A program made the position numbers and the translations under genes. DNA of 64,000 nucleotides from NCBI RefSeq assembly GCF_003311645.1, contig NZ_QEST01000137.1, positions 1-64,000 of the forward strand. Reading direction: 5' to 3'. The DNA comes from Streptomyces sp. PT12. GTDB taxonomy: Bacteria; Actinomycetota; Actinomycetes; Streptomycetales; Streptomycetaceae. Each line of letters begins with the position of its first letter. The first letter of the stretch is position 1. The notes beneath the pieces were generated by a model that was given only the letters and a program-made list of their open reading frames with translations, searched no databases and had not been told where the DNA came from. Positions 16,079 through 25,198 of the stretch are shown here, piece after piece.

Positions 16079-16858
16079 TCAGGAGCCGATCATGTGGACG
16101 CCGCCGTCCACGTGCACGATCTCGCCCGTGGTCTTCGGGAACCAGTCCGACAGCAGCGCGACCACGCCGCGCGCCGCGGGCTCGGGGTCGGCCAGGTCCC
16201 AGCCGAGGGGGGCCCTGTTGTCCCAGATGTCGGCCAGCTCGTCGAAGCCGGGGATGGACTTGGCGGCCATGGACTTCAGCGGGCCCGCGGAGACCAGGTT
16301 GACCCGGATGTTGCGGTCGCCCAGGTCGCGGCCGAGATAGCGGGACGTGGCCTCGAGGGCCGCCTTGGAGACGCCCATCCAGTCGTATTTGGGCCACGCC
16401 ACCTGGGCGTCGAAGTCGAGCCCGACGACCGAGCCGCCGCGGGGCTCGAGCAGCGGGAGCAGGGCCATCGTCAGAGACTTGAGGGAGAACGCCGAGACCT
16501 CGACGGCCGTGGCGACCGAATCCCAGCCGGTGTTCAGGAAGTTGCCGCCCAGGGCGTCCTGGGGCGCGAAGGCGATGGAGTGCACCACGCCGTCGAGGCC
16601 GATGCCCTCGCCCAGGTGCTCGGCGACGTTGGCGGCCAGGGAGTCGAGGTGCTCCTGGTTCTGCACGTCGAGCTCGATCACCGGCGCCTCCTTGGGCAGC
16701 CGCTGGGCGATGCGCTTCACCAGGCTCAGCCGGCCGAAGCCCGTGAGCACGACCTCGGCGCCCTCCATCTGCGCGAGCCGCGCGACGTGGAACGCGATCG
16801 AGGCGTCCGTGAGCACCCCGGTGACCAGGATGCGCTTGCCTGCGAGCAGTCCGTCCAT
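16079..16858 (-). CDS. fabI: Enoyl-[acyl-carrier-protein] reductase (NADH), InhA/FabI type
   Basis: 259 residues; reduces enoyl-ACP in type II fatty acid synthesis. Short-chain dehydrogenase fold with KRILVTGVLTDASIAFHVAR at the nucleotide site, DGVVHSIAFAPQDALGGNF, the catalytic Tyr-x6-Lys in YDWMGVSKAALEAT, and GPLKSMAAKSIPGFDEL. The sequence is closer to mycobacterial InhA than to E. coli FabI, as expected for actinobacteria. It follows fabG by three bases and must be co-transcribed. InhA-type enzymes are the target of isoniazid-NAD adducts in mycobacteria. Confidence 0.95.
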   Translation of the reverse strand: MDGLLAGKRILVTGVLTDASIAFHVARLAQMEGAEVVLTGFGRLSLVKRIAQRLPKEAPVIELDVQNQEHLDSLAANVAEHLGEGIGLDGVVHSIAFAPQDALGGNFLNTGWDSVATAVEVSAFSLKSLTMALLPLLEPRGGSVVGLDFDAQVAWPKYDWMGVSKAALEATSRYLGRDLGDRNIRVNLVSAGPLKSMAAKSIPGFDELADIWDNRAPLGWDLADPEPAARGVVALLSDWFPKTTGEIVHVDGGVHMIGS

Positions 16859-16861
16859 GTG

Positions 16862-17581
16862 TCAGTGCCCCATGCCCAATCCGCCGTCAACCGGGATGAC
16901 GGCTCCAGTGATGTACGCGGCCTCGTCCGAGGCCAGGAAGCGGACGGCCGCCGCGATCTCCGCGGGCTCGGCGTACCGGCCGAGCGGCACCTGGCCGACG
17001 ATCTCGGCCTGCCGCTCCTCGGGGAGCGCCCTGGTCATGTCGGTGTCGACGAAGCCCGGGGCCACCACGTTGCACGTGATGTTGCGCGAGCCGAGCTCGC
17101 GGGCGAGGGAGCGGGCGAAGCCGACGAGGGCGGCCTTGCTCGCGGCGTAGTTGACCTGCCCAGCCGAGCCGAGGAGCCCCACGACCGAGGAGATCAGCAC
17201 GACGCGGCCCGTGCGGGCGCGCAGCATGCCGCGGGCCGCGCGCTTGACCACGCGGAAGGTGCCCGTGAGGTTGGTGTCGAGGACGGCCTGGAAGTCCTCC
17301 TCGGACATCCGCAGGATCAACTGGTCGCGCGTGATCCCGGCGTTGGCCACAAGAACCTCGACGCGGCCGTGCGCGTCCTCGATCTCTTTGTATGCCTGCT
17401 CCACCTGTTCGGGGTCGGTGATGTCGCACTTCACCGCCAGGCAGCCCAGCTCGGCCAGCTCCTTCGGTGGCTCACCGGAGCGGTAGGTGATGGCGACCTG
17501 GTCGCCTGCGTCGGCGAGGGCACGAGCAATGGCCAGGCCAATCCCGCGATTTCCTCCGGTGACGAGTACCGAGCGGCTCAA
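16862..17581 (-). CDS. fabG: 3-oxoacyl-[acyl-carrier-protein] reductase
   Basis: 239 residues, NADPH-dependent ketoreductase of type II fatty acid synthesis. VLVTGGNRGIGLAIARALAD binds the cofactor, VLVANAGITRDQL is the NAG motif, and the catalytic Ser-Tyr-Lys are in LISSVVG and NYAASKAALVG; the end is PVDGGLGMGH. The start is TTG: AAGGAGGG seven bases upstream fixes it and no ATG/GTG alternative fits. First gene of the fabG-fabI operon, the arrangement known from mycobacteria (mabA-inhA). On the minus strand a -10-like TAGGTT lies about 40 bases upstream. Confidence 0.95.
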   Translation of the reverse strand: MSRSVLVTGGNRGIGLAIARALADAGDQVAITYRSGEPPKELAELGCLAVKCDITDPEQVEQAYKEIEDAHGRVEVLVANAGITRDQLILRMSEEDFQAVLDTNLTGTFRVVKRAARGMLRARTGRVVLISSVVGLLGSAGQVNYAASKAALVGFARSLARELGSRNITCNVVAPGFVDTDMTRALPEERQAEIVGQVPLGRYAEPAEIAAAVRFLASDEAAYITGAVIPVDGGLGMGH

Positions 17582-17902
17582 GGGCCGACCCTCCTTCTGC
17601 GTCAGGTGTTCCGGACAAACCTAGCCTCCCCGCGCCGCGCCGAGGGGGGCGGGGCGCGACAGGGGCCCCGCCGGGGATCTGTTGGCCCTCCACAACGCGG
17701 CCGACGCGCCCTGGGGCGGGCGAGGCGTCGCGGCGGCGGCGAACGGGGGTGCGCCCGGCGGGTATGACCCGGGACACGCCGGGAGGTGGCGGGGCATGAT
17801 CGTGCCGGGGCGACCACCACCGCCGCCGCCATCGCCGGGTCCGGCGAACGCCCAGAACAGACGAGCACCGAGGACAGATGACCGCCGAGGACAGGAGACC
17901 CC
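17582..17902. other. Gap between fabG and tldD
   Basis: 321 bases holding divergent promoters. The fabG side has AAGGAGGG and a -10-like TAGGTT (minus strand, 17625 to 17620). The rest is very GC-rich, with no frame that resembles a known protein. Just before tldD, GACAGATGACCGCCGAGGAC is a near-repeat of the preceding GAGCACCGAGGACAG. Confidence 0.6.
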
Positions 17903-19426
17903 GTGCCCAGATCCATCGATGAGACGTTCCTCGCGCTACCGCTGCGCAGGCTCGCCGACGCGGCGCTGGCCAGGGCGAGGGCGCTGGGGGCCGAGCACGC
18001 GGACTTCCGCTGCGAGCGGGTGCGCAGCGCCAACTGGGTGCTGCGCGACGCCAGGCCCGCGGGATCCGCCGACACAACGGACGTGGGGTACGCGGTGCGC
18101 GTCGTCCACGGCGGGAGCTGGGGGTTCGCCGCGGGCGTCGACATGACGCCCGCTGGCGCCGCGCGCGTGGCGGGGCAGGCGGTGGCGATGGCGCGGCTGT
18201 CCGCGAAGGTCATCGCCGCCGCGGGCGCGCGGGAGCGGGTCGAGCTCGCGCCCGAGCCGTCGCACGGCGAGCGGACGTGGGTCTCGTCCTACGAGGTCAA
18301 CCCCTTCGACGTCCCCGACGGCGACAAGACGGCGCTGCTCGCGGACCGGAGCGCCGGGCTGCTGGGCGCCGAGGGCGTCAGCCATGTCTCGGCGCGGCTG
18401 TGGGCGGTGCAGGAGAACAAGTTCTACGCCGACACCGCGGGCACCGTGACCACCCAGCAGCGCGTGCGGGTGCTGCCCGAGCTGACGGCGACCGCGGTGG
18501 ACGCGGTCAGCGGGCGGTTCGACTCGATGCGGACGCTGGCGCCGCCCGTGGGCCGCGGCTGGGAGTATCTGACGGGCACGGGCTGGGACTGGGACGCCGA
18601 GCTGGCCGAGCTGCCGGGGCTGCTGGCCGAGAAGATGGCCGCGCCGACGGTGGAGCCGGGGCGTTACGACCTGGTGGTCGACCCGTCGAACCTCTTCCTC
18701 ACCATCCACGAGTCGATCGGCCACGCCACCGAGCTGGACCGGGCGCTTGGCTACGAGGCGGCGTTCGCGGGCACGTCGTTCGCCACGTTCGACCAGCTGG
18801 GCACGCTGCGCTACGGCTCGCCGCTGATGAACGTCACGGGCGACAGGACCGTCGAGCACGGCCTGGCGACCATCGGCTACGACGACGAGGGCGTGCAGAC
18901 GCAGTCCTGGGACGTGGTCAGGGACGGCGTGCTCGTGGGCTACCAGATGGACCGGAGGACCGCCGCGCTCCAGGGCTTCGAGCGGTCCAACGGCTGCGCG
19001 TTCGCCGAGTCCTCCGCGCGGGTCCCGCTCCAGCGAATGGCCAACGTCTCGCTCCAGCCCGATCCCGAGGGGCCCGACACGGCGGGGCTGATCGACCGGG
19101 TCGAGCGGGGCATCCTCGTCGTCGGCGCGGGCTCCTGGTCGATCGACATGCAGCGCTACAACTTCCAGTTCACCGGGCAGCGCTTCTTCCGCATCGAGAA
19201 CGGACGGCTCGCCGGTCAGCTGCGCGACGTGGCCTACCAGGCCAACACGACGGACTTCTGGGGGTCGATGGCGGCCGTCGGCGGGCCCGAGACCTATGTG
19301 CTGGGCGGCACGTTCATGTGCGGCAAGGCCCAGCCCGAGCAGGTCGCGGCCGTCTCGCACGGCTGCCCCTCGGCCCTGTTCCGTGACATCAGCATCCTCA
19401 ACACCACCCAGGAGTCGGGCAGATGA
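17903..19426 (+). CDS. tldD: TldD/PmbA-family metalloprotease subunit TldD
   Basis: 507 residues. The zinc motif HESIGHATELD (HExxxH) near residue 270 marks this as the catalytic TldD half; TldE lacks it. Further family landmarks are GWSFAAG-like GSWGFAAGVD, the LMNVTGDRTVEHGLATIGYD stretch and a C-terminal GGPETYVLGGTFMCGKAQPE. TldD/TldE form a heterodimer that degrades unfolded peptides and matures some modified peptides. GTG start with AGGAGA upstream. The stop overlaps the next gene by ATGA, so the subunits are translationally coupled. Confidence 0.95.
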   Translation: MPRSIDETFLALPLRRLADAALARARALGAEHADFRCERVRSANWVLRDARPAGSADTTDVGYAVRVVHGGSWGFAAGVDMTPAGAARVAGQAVAMARLSAKVIAAAGARERVELAPEPSHGERTWVSSYEVNPFDVPDGDKTALLADRSAGLLGAEGVSHVSARLWAVQENKFYADTAGTVTTQQRVRVLPELTATAVDAVSGRFDSMRTLAPPVGRGWEYLTGTGWDWDAELAELPGLLAEKMAAPTVEPGRYDLVVDPSNLFLTIHESIGHATELDRALGYEAAFAGTSFATFDQLGTLRYGSPLMNVTGDRTVEHGLATIGYDDEGVQTQSWDVVRDGVLVGYQMDRRTAALQGFERSNGCAFAESSARVPLQRMANVSLQPDPEGPDTAGLIDRVERGILVVGAGSWSIDMQRYNFQFTGQRFFRIENGRLAGQLRDVAYQANTTDFWGSMAAVGGPETYVLGGTFMCGKAQPEQVAAVSHGCPSALFRDISILNTTQESGR

Positions 19427-20835
19427 GCAGCGGAAGGCGTGGCGCCGACGCGCCGCACGAGATCGTCGAACGCGCCCTCGCGCTGTCCCGCTCGGACGGC
19501 GCCGTGGTGATCGTCGATGAGACGTCGACGGCCCATCTGCGCTGGGCGGCCAACGCGCTGACCACCAACGGCGTGACGCGCGGGCGGCGCGTGACCGTGA
19601 TCGCCACGGTGAACGGCGCGGAGGGCACGGCCGCCGGCGTGGTCGGCGGGACCGCGGTGGACGCCGACGCGCTGGAGCCGCTGGTGCGCGCGGCCGAGGA
19701 GGCCGCGCGGCAGTCGCCTTCGGCCGAGGACGCGCGGCCGCTGCTCGGGGGCGCGCCCGGTGGCGATGTCACGGCCGCGCCCGACGAGACGTCGGCGGCG
19801 GCGTTCGAGGCGTTCGCGCCGGCGCTCGGGGAGACGTTCGCGCGGGCGCGTGCGGAGGGGCGTGAGCTGTTCGGCTTTGCGAACGACGAGGTGGTCTCCA
19901 CCTATCTGGGCACATCGGCGGGGCTGCGGCGGCGGCACGACCAGCGCACGGGCCATGTGGAGCTCAACGCCAAGTCGCGCGACCGGCTGCGGTCGGCCTT
20001 CGTGACCGTGCCGACGGACGACTTCGCCGCCGTCGACCCCGCGGCGCTCGACGCGGACCTCGCGACGCGGCTGCGCTGGGCCGAGCGCAGGGTCGACCTG
20101 CCCGCGGGCCGTTACGAGACGCTGCTGCCGCCCACGGCGGTCGCCGACCTGATCACCTATCTGTACTGGAACGCGGACGCGCGCGACGCCCACGAGGGAA
20201 GGACCGTCTTCAGCGGCCGTGGCGGCGGGACGCGGGTGGGCGAGCGCCTCTCCTCGCTGCCCCTGACGCTGGCGAGCGACCCGGGCGCGCCAGGGGTGGC
20301 GGCCGCGCCGTTCGTGGTGGCGCACTCGTCGACGAACACGTTCGTCTCGGCGCCCTCCGTCTTCGACAACGGGCTGCCGATCGGGCGGACCGAGTGGATC
20401 TCCGACGGGGTGCTGCGGCGGCTGCTGACCACCCGGCACACCGCGGAGCTGACCGGGCTCCCGGTGGCCCCGCTCACCGACAACCTGCTGCTCGACGCGG
20501 GCGGGACGCGTTCCCTGGCCGACCTGATGGCCGACACCGGGCGCGGGCTGCTGGTCAGCACGCTGTGGTACATCCGCGAGGTGGACCCCAAGACGCTGCT
20601 GCTGACGGGGCTGACCAGGGACGGGGTCTATCTGGTCGAGGGCGGCGAGGTGGTCGGCGTGGTGAACAATTTCCGGTTCAACGAGTCACCCGTCGATCTC
20701 CTGTCCCGCGCGGCCGAGGCGGGCCGGGCCGAGGTGTGCCGCTCGCGGGAGTGGGGCGAGTACTTCCCGCGCACGTCGATGCCCGCGCTGCGGGTGCCGG
20801 AGTTCAACATGAGCTCGGTGAGCCCGGGGGTCTGA
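19423..20835 (+). CDS. tldE: TldD/PmbA-family protein TldE
   Basis: 470 residues, the non-catalytic partner of TldD. It lacks HExxxH but keeps the shared N-terminal domain ([20 protein letters not shown]) and C-terminal landmarks ([71 protein letters not shown]). Starts inside the tldD stop codon. No ribosomal peptide precursor gene is seen nearby, so the ancestral quality-control role is the simplest reading. Confidence 0.94.
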   Translation: MSSGRRGADAPHEIVERALALSRSDGAVVIVDETSTAHLRWAANALTTNGVTRGRRVTVIATVNGAEGTAAGVVGGTAVDADALEPLVRAAEEAARQSPSAEDARPLLGGAPGGDVTAAPDETSAAAFEAFAPALGETFARARAEGRELFGFANDEVVSTYLGTSAGLRRRHDQRTGHVELNAKSRDRLRSAFVTVPTDDFAAVDPAALDADLATRLRWAERRVDLPAGRYETLLPPTAVADLITYLYWNADARDAHEGRTVFSGRGGGTRVGERLSSLPLTLASDPGAPGVAAAPFVVAHSSTNTFVSAPSVFDNGLPIGRTEWISDGVLRRLLTTRHTAELTGLPVAPLTDNLLLDAGGTRSLADLMADTGRGLLVSTLWYIREVDPKTLLLTGLTRDGVYLVEGGEVVGVVNNFRFNESPVDLLSRAAEAGRAEVCRSREWGEYFPRTSMPALRVPEFNMSSVSPGV

Positions 20836-20850
20836 GGGCCGCAAGGGCCG

Positions 20851-20899
20851 GGGGCTCACGGCTCGGGGCTCGGGGCTCGGGGCTCGGGGGCTCGGGGGC
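20851..20899. repeat. Short tandem repeat of GGGGCTC-type units
   Basis: Seven- to eight-base units (GGGGCTC, GGCTCGG and variants) run in about seven imperfect copies between tldE and the stop of the convergent NTF2-like gene. Confidence 0.8.
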
Positions 20900-21250
20900 T
20901 CAGGGCTCGATCGTGAGCCCCGAGATCAGCCCGCCGTCCAGCGTGAAGCGGAAGTGCAGGTCGACCTGGCCGCCGGGGAAGTCGCCCTCCAGGTGGTGGG
21001 TCGCCATCCAGCGGTCGCCGCCCTCGTGGCGGGCGCCGGTCAGCTCGGTGGTGTAGGTGTACTCCGAGGCGGCCCGGTCGAGCCAGCGCGCGATGTCGGC
21101 GCCGCCCGTGTGGACGGCGCCGTCGTCGGTCACGGTGGCGTCAGGCGTGAAGAGCGCGAGCGCCGTCGGGGTGTCCCTGACGCGGTGGGCCGCCAGGAAG
21201 CGGGGGACCGTCTCGGGCAGCTCCGCGGGGTCGATCGGGCGGCCGGTCAT
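20900..21250 (-). CDS. NTF2-like (SnoaL-type) domain protein
   Basis: 116 residues with the alpha+beta barrel pattern of the NTF2/SnoaL superfamily: FLAAHRVRDTPTALALFTPD, ATVTDDGAVHTGGADIARWL, YTTELTGARHEGGDRWMATH, HFRFTLDGGLISGLTIEP. Such proteins include small isomerases and many with no known activity. Divergent from an HxlR regulator, with a perfect eight-base inverted repeat in the shared promoter region, so this gene is very likely the regulator's target. Confidence 0.88.
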   Translation of the reverse strand: MTGRPIDPAELPETVPRFLAAHRVRDTPTALALFTPDATVTDDGAVHTGGADIARWLDRAASEYTYTTELTGARHEGGDRWMATHHLEGDFPGGQVDLHFRFTLDGGLISGLTIEP

Positions 21251-21262
21251 GGGAACTCCTCA

Positions 21263-21301
21263 ACTGCTAAAGTGAAAGCTACTTACTTCGACCTTAGCAG
21301 T
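21263..21301. promoter_or_regulatory. Inverted repeat between NTF2-like and HxlR genes
   Basis: ACTGCTAA (21263-21270) and TTAGCAGT (21294-21301) are perfect inverted eight-base arms separated by 23 bases; AAGT and ACTT sit just inside. AT-rich relative to its surroundings. Likely operator of the divergent HxlR-family regulator. Confidence 0.65.
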
Positions 21302-21333
21302 CACCTCGTCGCACCATCATCCCGGGAGGCCCC

Positions 21334-21852
21334 ATGCCTGGCCGTGTCCGACTTGAGGATCGCGAGTGCCCGCTGTCCACGGCCGTGGCGCGGGTCGGCG
21401 AGTGGTGGACGCTGCTGATCCTGCACGACGCGTTCGACGGCTACACGCGCTTCGATCAGTTCCAGGCGAACCTGGGCATATCGTCCAGCATGCTGACCAC
21501 GCGGCTGAAGTCCCTGGTCGCCGAGGGGATCCTGGAGCGCCGCCCCTACCGCGAGGGACCCACGCGCCACGAGTACGTCCTGACCGACCTCGGCCACTCG
21601 CTGCGCCCGGTCGTCGTGGCCCTGGCCGCCTGGGGGAACGCCAGGCTGGCCCCCGACGAGCGCAGCATGATCCTGGTGGACGCCACGACCGGCGACGAGG
21701 TCGAGCCGGTCGTCGTGGACGCCGCCACCGGGCGCAGGGTCGACGACAGCGAGGCGTTCGTCTTCGCCGCGGGGCCCGCGGCGAGCCCGGCGATGCGGGC
21801 GCGTTACCCCCGCGGCGGAGGCGGCGCGGGGCCGCGGAATCCCCGGGCCTGA
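21334..21852 (+). CDS. HxlR-family winged-helix regulator
   Basis: 172 residues. The HxlR signature is complete: CPLSTAVARVGEWWTLLILH with the conserved N-terminal Cys, RFDQFQANLGISSSMLTTRL, LKSLVAEGILERRPYREGP, and YVLTDLGHSLRPVVVALAAW. The extra 60 C-terminal residues (VDATTGDEVEPVVVDAATG) form a small beta-rich tail seen in some relatives. The conserved Cys suggests response to electrophiles or redox, known for some HxlR proteins but not shown here. Confidence 0.94.
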   Translation: MPGRVRLEDRECPLSTAVARVGEWWTLLILHDAFDGYTRFDQFQANLGISSSMLTTRLKSLVAEGILERRPYREGPTRHEYVLTDLGHSLRPVVVALAAWGNARLAPDERSMILVDATTGDEVEPVVVDAATGRRVDDSEAFVFAAGPAASPAMRARYPRGGGGAGPRNPRA

Positions 21853-21914
21853 GCCGAGCCGCCGACCGTAGGATGGGCCGCGTCCCAGACCCCCATCGAC
21901 TTCCAGGACTCAAC

Positions 21915-23324
21915 GTGACACGCCTCGGCGACTCCGTGCAGCGCGTCCGCGCGCTGCTGACGCGGGACCTCTCCTCCGACACCACCGTCAGGCAGCTGCT
22001 CGAGGAGACCGGCGCGCGGCGTTATCTGGACCTCGGTGACCTGTCGGCGGGCGAGCAGGCCGCGTTGATCGCCTCGCGCGCCGTCGACGTGCTGCCGTCG
22101 GCCGAGCGGCTGGCCGAGCGCATCGAGGAAGCGCGGGCCGCGGGGCGCGGGCTGCACGTCAAGCTGGGGATCGACCCGACCGCCGTGGATGTGCACCTCG
22201 GGCACGCGGTGCCGATCATCGTGCTCAGCCGGTTCCAGCGGATGGGCCACGACGTGACGCTGATCATCGGCGACATCACCGCCAAGATCGGCGACCCCAC
22301 GGGCCGTTCGACCGAGCGCCCGCCGCTCACCGACGAGGACATCGCCAGGAACCTCGCCGGGTACCGCGAGCAGGTCAGGCCGTTCTTCGACTTCGAACGT
22401 GTCAGGTTCAGGCACAACAGCGAGTGGCTCGGCGAGATCGCCCTCCCCCGGCTGATCGGCATCCTGGCCCAGGTCCCGGCCTCCGCGCTGCTCCAGCGCG
22501 ACGACTTCCGCACGCGCCTCGAAGGCGGGCACGGGCTGAGCATGTCCGAGCTGATCTACCCGGTGGCCATGGCGATCGACTCCGCGGAGATCGCCGCCGA
22601 CGTGGAGCTCGGCGGCGTCGACCAGCTGCTCAACATGCAGATGGGCCGCCGCGTGATGGAGATCTACGGCCAGGAGCCGCAGGGCATCGTCAGCATGCCG
22701 CTCATCGAGGGCACCGACGGCTCGGGCGCCAAGATGTCCAAGTCCAAGGGGAACTACATCGGCCTCAACGCCGCCCCCGACGACGTCTACGGCAAGGTCA
22801 TGTCCATCCCCGACCGGCTGATGGAGCCCTACCTGCGGGCCTGGACGGAGTGGACCGACGACGAGCTCGCGCTGGCGCTCGGCCGCCTCGCCGACTCCTC
22901 GCTGCACCCCATGGACCTCAAGAAGGTGCTCGCGGGCGAGGTCGTCACCGTGCTGCACGGCGTCGACGCGGCGATGGCGGCCAGGGCGGGGTTCACCGCG
23001 CAGTTCTCGCGCAGGAGCTTCACCGAGGTCGAGGCGCTGCCCGAGCTGTCCCTCGCCGAGCACGGCGGCGAGGGCATCGCGGCGCTGCTGACCAAGGTGC
23101 TCGGCTTCACGCCGAGCGCGTCCGCGGCCCGGCGGCTGGCCAAGCAGAACGGGCTGCGGCTCGTGCTGGAGACCGGCGAGGGCCAGAGCAGCGCCGTGCT
23201 GGCCGAGGCGGACGCGCTGCGCCCGCTGGGCGAGGTGCTGGGCGAGCGCCTGGCCGCGGCCGTCGAGCCGCCCAAGGGCATCTACCTCAAGGCCGGGCGC
23301 AGGCTCGCCCAGGTCCGGGTCTAG
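21915..23324 (+). CDS. tyrS: Tyrosyl-tRNA synthetase, TyrZ-like (type 2) sequence
   Basis: 469 residues from GTG 21915. HIGH motif is HLGH in KLGIDPTAVDVHLGHAVP, KMSKS motif is in GAKMSKSKGNYIGLNA, and an S4 RNA-binding domain ends the protein (SASAARRLAKQNGLRL ... GIYLKAGRRLAQVRV). The HIGH region (GIDPTAVDVHLGH) and KSKGNYIG resemble the TyrZ class; the usual streptomycete enzyme, as I remember it, begins with YCGFDPTAPSLHLGN and is about 50 residues shorter. An N-terminal extension of about 50 residues precedes the core. Charges tRNA-Tyr. Confidence 0.93.
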   Translation: MTRLGDSVQRVRALLTRDLSSDTTVRQLLEETGARRYLDLGDLSAGEQAALIASRAVDVLPSAERLAERIEEARAAGRGLHVKLGIDPTAVDVHLGHAVPIIVLSRFQRMGHDVTLIIGDITAKIGDPTGRSTERPPLTDEDIARNLAGYREQVRPFFDFERVRFRHNSEWLGEIALPRLIGILAQVPASALLQRDDFRTRLEGGHGLSMSELIYPVAMAIDSAEIAADVELGGVDQLLNMQMGRRVMEIYGQEPQGIVSMPLIEGTDGSGAKMSKSKGNYIGLNAAPDDVYGKVMSIPDRLMEPYLRAWTEWTDDELALALGRLADSSLHPMDLKKVLAGEVVTVLHGVDAAMAARAGFTAQFSRRSFTEVEALPELSLAEHGGEGIAALLTKVLGFTPSASAARRLAKQNGLRLVLETGEGQSSAVLAEADALRPLGEVLGERLAAAVEPPKGIYLKAGRRLAQVRV

Positions 23325-23385
23325 CCTGGTCACGAAGCCCCCGCCGCGTTCGGCGCGGCGGGGCGCGAGGCGAGGTGGTGAGGCG

Positions 23386-23721
23386 ATGCTCAGGCGGCGG
23401 GGTGCGGCCGATGACCCCACGGTCCACCGGATCACCGGGGCCAGGCAGGGGCTCGCGGACGACGTCCGCGGGCGGCAGCGCCGTTATGTCATCTCAATGC
23501 TCGTGCGCACCGCGGCGGTGGTGCTGACGCTTCTGCTGTGGAACGTCAGCAGGCCGCTCGCCGCGGTCACCCTCGTCCTCGGCGTCGTGCTGCCGTATGT
23601 GGCCGTCGTGGTGGCGAACGCGGGCCGCGAGAACGCCCCCTCGCTGCCGTCGACGTTCCTCGCCGAGGGCGCCACGCGGTCGCTTCCGCTCGCGAACGAG
23701 GATCCTCACAAGCGGAGTTGA
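23386..23721 (+). CDS. DUF3099 domain membrane protein
   Basis: 111 residues: VHRITGARQGLADDVRGRQR-Y at the N-terminus (DUF3099 signature), two membrane helices (SMLVRTAAVVLTLLLWNVS; AAVTLVLGVVLPYVAVVVAN), and a polar tail ending NEDPHKRS. In actinobacteria this gene commonly follows tyrS. Function unknown. Confidence 0.9.
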   Translation: MLRRRGAADDPTVHRITGARQGLADDVRGRQRRYVISMLVRTAAVVLTLLLWNVSRPLAAVTLVLGVVLPYVAVVVANAGRENAPSLPSTFLAEGATRSLPLANEDPHKRS

Positions 23722-23842
23722 CGCCTCCGATCTGGGAAGCTCGATAAATCCTCAGCTCAATTGGGCCGTTCCCCTGCGCCGATCGGTGCATTGCATGTCA
23801 TACTTCAAGGGCGCTCCGTATCCCCCGTCGGAGCGACGATCC

Positions 23843-23878
23843 GACGCCGGGCGGCTCCCCCCGTGGCTGCCCGGCGTC
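23843..23878 (+). terminator. Rho-independent terminator after the DUF3099 gene
   Basis: Perfect ten-base arms GACGCCGGGC and GCCCGGCGTC flank a 16-base loop, followed directly by GTTTCTTGTGTT, one of the few T-rich tails in the window. Confidence 0.8.
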
Positions 23879-23925
23879 GTTTCTTGTGTTGCGGCGATGT
23901 TCTGGCGATTTCTTGAGGGTGTTGT

Positions 23926-24165
23926 ATGGATTCCGTGTCGAACGAATCCGCCGCCGCTCCCCTGATCTGCTCGGCCAAGGGCTGCCGCGAGGCGGCCCGG
24001 TGGGTGCTGGCCTGGAACAACCCCAAGCTGCACACCCCCGAGCGCCGCAAGACGTGGCTGGCGTGTGAGGAGCACCGGGAGTATCTGTCGCGATTCCTCG
24101 GGGTGCGGGGCTTTCTCAAGGACGTGGTGCCGCTGGCCGAATGGCGGTCGGCGCCGGAGGGGTAG
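23926..24165 (+). CDS. Small actinobacterial protein with possible zinc site, function unknown
   Basis: 79 residues. CSAKGCREAARWVLAWNNP supplies a Cys-x4-Cys pair and CEEHREYLSRFLG a Cys and His further on, so a single zinc site is plausible. The family is common in actinobacteria next to moaA/tyrS, but I know no function. TTGAGGG before ATG is a weak SD. Confidence 0.85.
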   Translation: MDSVSNESAAAPLICSAKGCREAARWVLAWNNPKLHTPERRKTWLACEEHREYLSRFLGVRGFLKDVVPLAEWRSAPEG

Positions 24166-24208
24166 GCGCTGTCCCAGGGCCTCCTCCCTGGGCCTCGGGG
24201 CCGCGCGG

Positions 24209-25198
24209 TCAGCCGCCGATCGCGGACATCGGGCGCCGCGGCTGAAGGAACTCGGGGTCGTCGATGCCCGAGCCCGCCTTCTTGCCCCACATCGCCGCCC
24301 GCCAGCGCTCGGCCAGCTCCTCGTCGTCCGCGCCCGAGCGCAGCGCCCCGCGCAGGTCCGACTCCTCGCGCGCGAACAGGCAGTTGCGCACCTGCCCGTC
24401 GGCCGTCAGGCGGGTGCGGTCGCACGCGCGGCAGAACGGGCGGGTGACCGACGCGATGACGCCCACCCGGTGGGGCCCGCCGTCCACGAGCCACCGCTCG
24501 GCGGGCGCCGAGCCCCGGCGTTCGGCCCGCTCGGGGGTGAGCGCGAAGCGCGTCCGCAGCGACGCCAGGATCTGCTCGGCGGTGATCATGCGCTCGCGGT
24601 CCCAGCCGTGCTGGGCGTCGAGCGGCATCTGCTCGATGAAGCGCAGCTCATACCCGTGCTCGATGGCCCACGCGAGCAGCCCGGGGGCCTCCGTGTCGTT
24701 GAGCCCGGGCATCAGCACGGCGTTGACCTTGACCGGCGTCAGCCCCGCCTCGCGCGCGGCCTCAAGGCCGCGCAGCACGTCGCCGAGGCGACGGCGCCTG
24801 GTGATCCGCTCGAAGACATCGGGGTCGGTGCTGTCGAGCGAGACATTGACCCGGTCGAGGCCCGCCTCGCGCAGCGGCGCGGCGAGCCGGGCGAGGCCGA
24901 TGCCGTTGGTCGTCAGGGACAGCCGGGGGCGCGGGGTCAGCGCGGCACAGCGCGCGACGATGCCCGTGAGCCCCCTGCGCAGCAACGGCTCTCCCCCGGT
25001 GAACCGCACCTCGGTCACGCCAAGCCGGGTCACGGCGACGCCGACGAGGCGGACGATCTCGTCGTCCGTGAGCAGCTCGGGCTTGTCCAGCCAGGCCAGC
25101 CCCTCTTCCGGCATGCAGTAGGTGCAGCGGAGATTGCACCTGTCGGTCAGCGAGACCCGCAGATCGGTCGCGGCCCTGCCATAGGTGTCGAGCAGCAT
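24209..25198 (-). CDS. moaA: GTP 3',8-cyclase MoaA
   Basis: 329 residues; radical-SAM first step of molybdenum cofactor synthesis. The SAM-binding cluster CxxxCxxC is in CNLRCTYCMP, EVRFTGGEPLLRRG follows, and the second Fe-S cluster is bound by CRACDRTRLTADGQVRNC. The essential C-terminal GG is present (MSAIGG). Start at ATG 25198; the longer frame to 25387 has no family similarity. No other moa genes are adjacent. Confidence 0.96.
   Translation of the reverse strand: MLLDTYGRAATDLRVSLTDRCNLRCTYCMPEEGLAWLDKPELLTDDEIVRLVGVAVTRLGVTEVRFTGGEPLLRRGLTGIVARCAALTPRPRLSLTTNGIGLARLAAPLREAGLDRVNVSLDSTDPDVFERITRRRRLGDVLRGLEAAREAGLTPVKVNAVLMPGLNDTEAPGLLAWAIEHGYELRFIEQMPLDAQHGWDRERMITAEQILASLRTRFALTPERAERRGSAPAERWLVDGGPHRVGVIASVTRPFCRACDRTRLTADGQVRNCLFAREESDLRGALRSGADDEELAERWRAAMWGKKAGSGIDDPEFLQPRRPMSAIGG

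Noticed and set aside
17903-20835. RiPP biosynthetic cluster around tldD/tldE
   Set aside because: No precursor peptide or modifying enzyme nearby; the pair is ordinary in this chromosomal setting.
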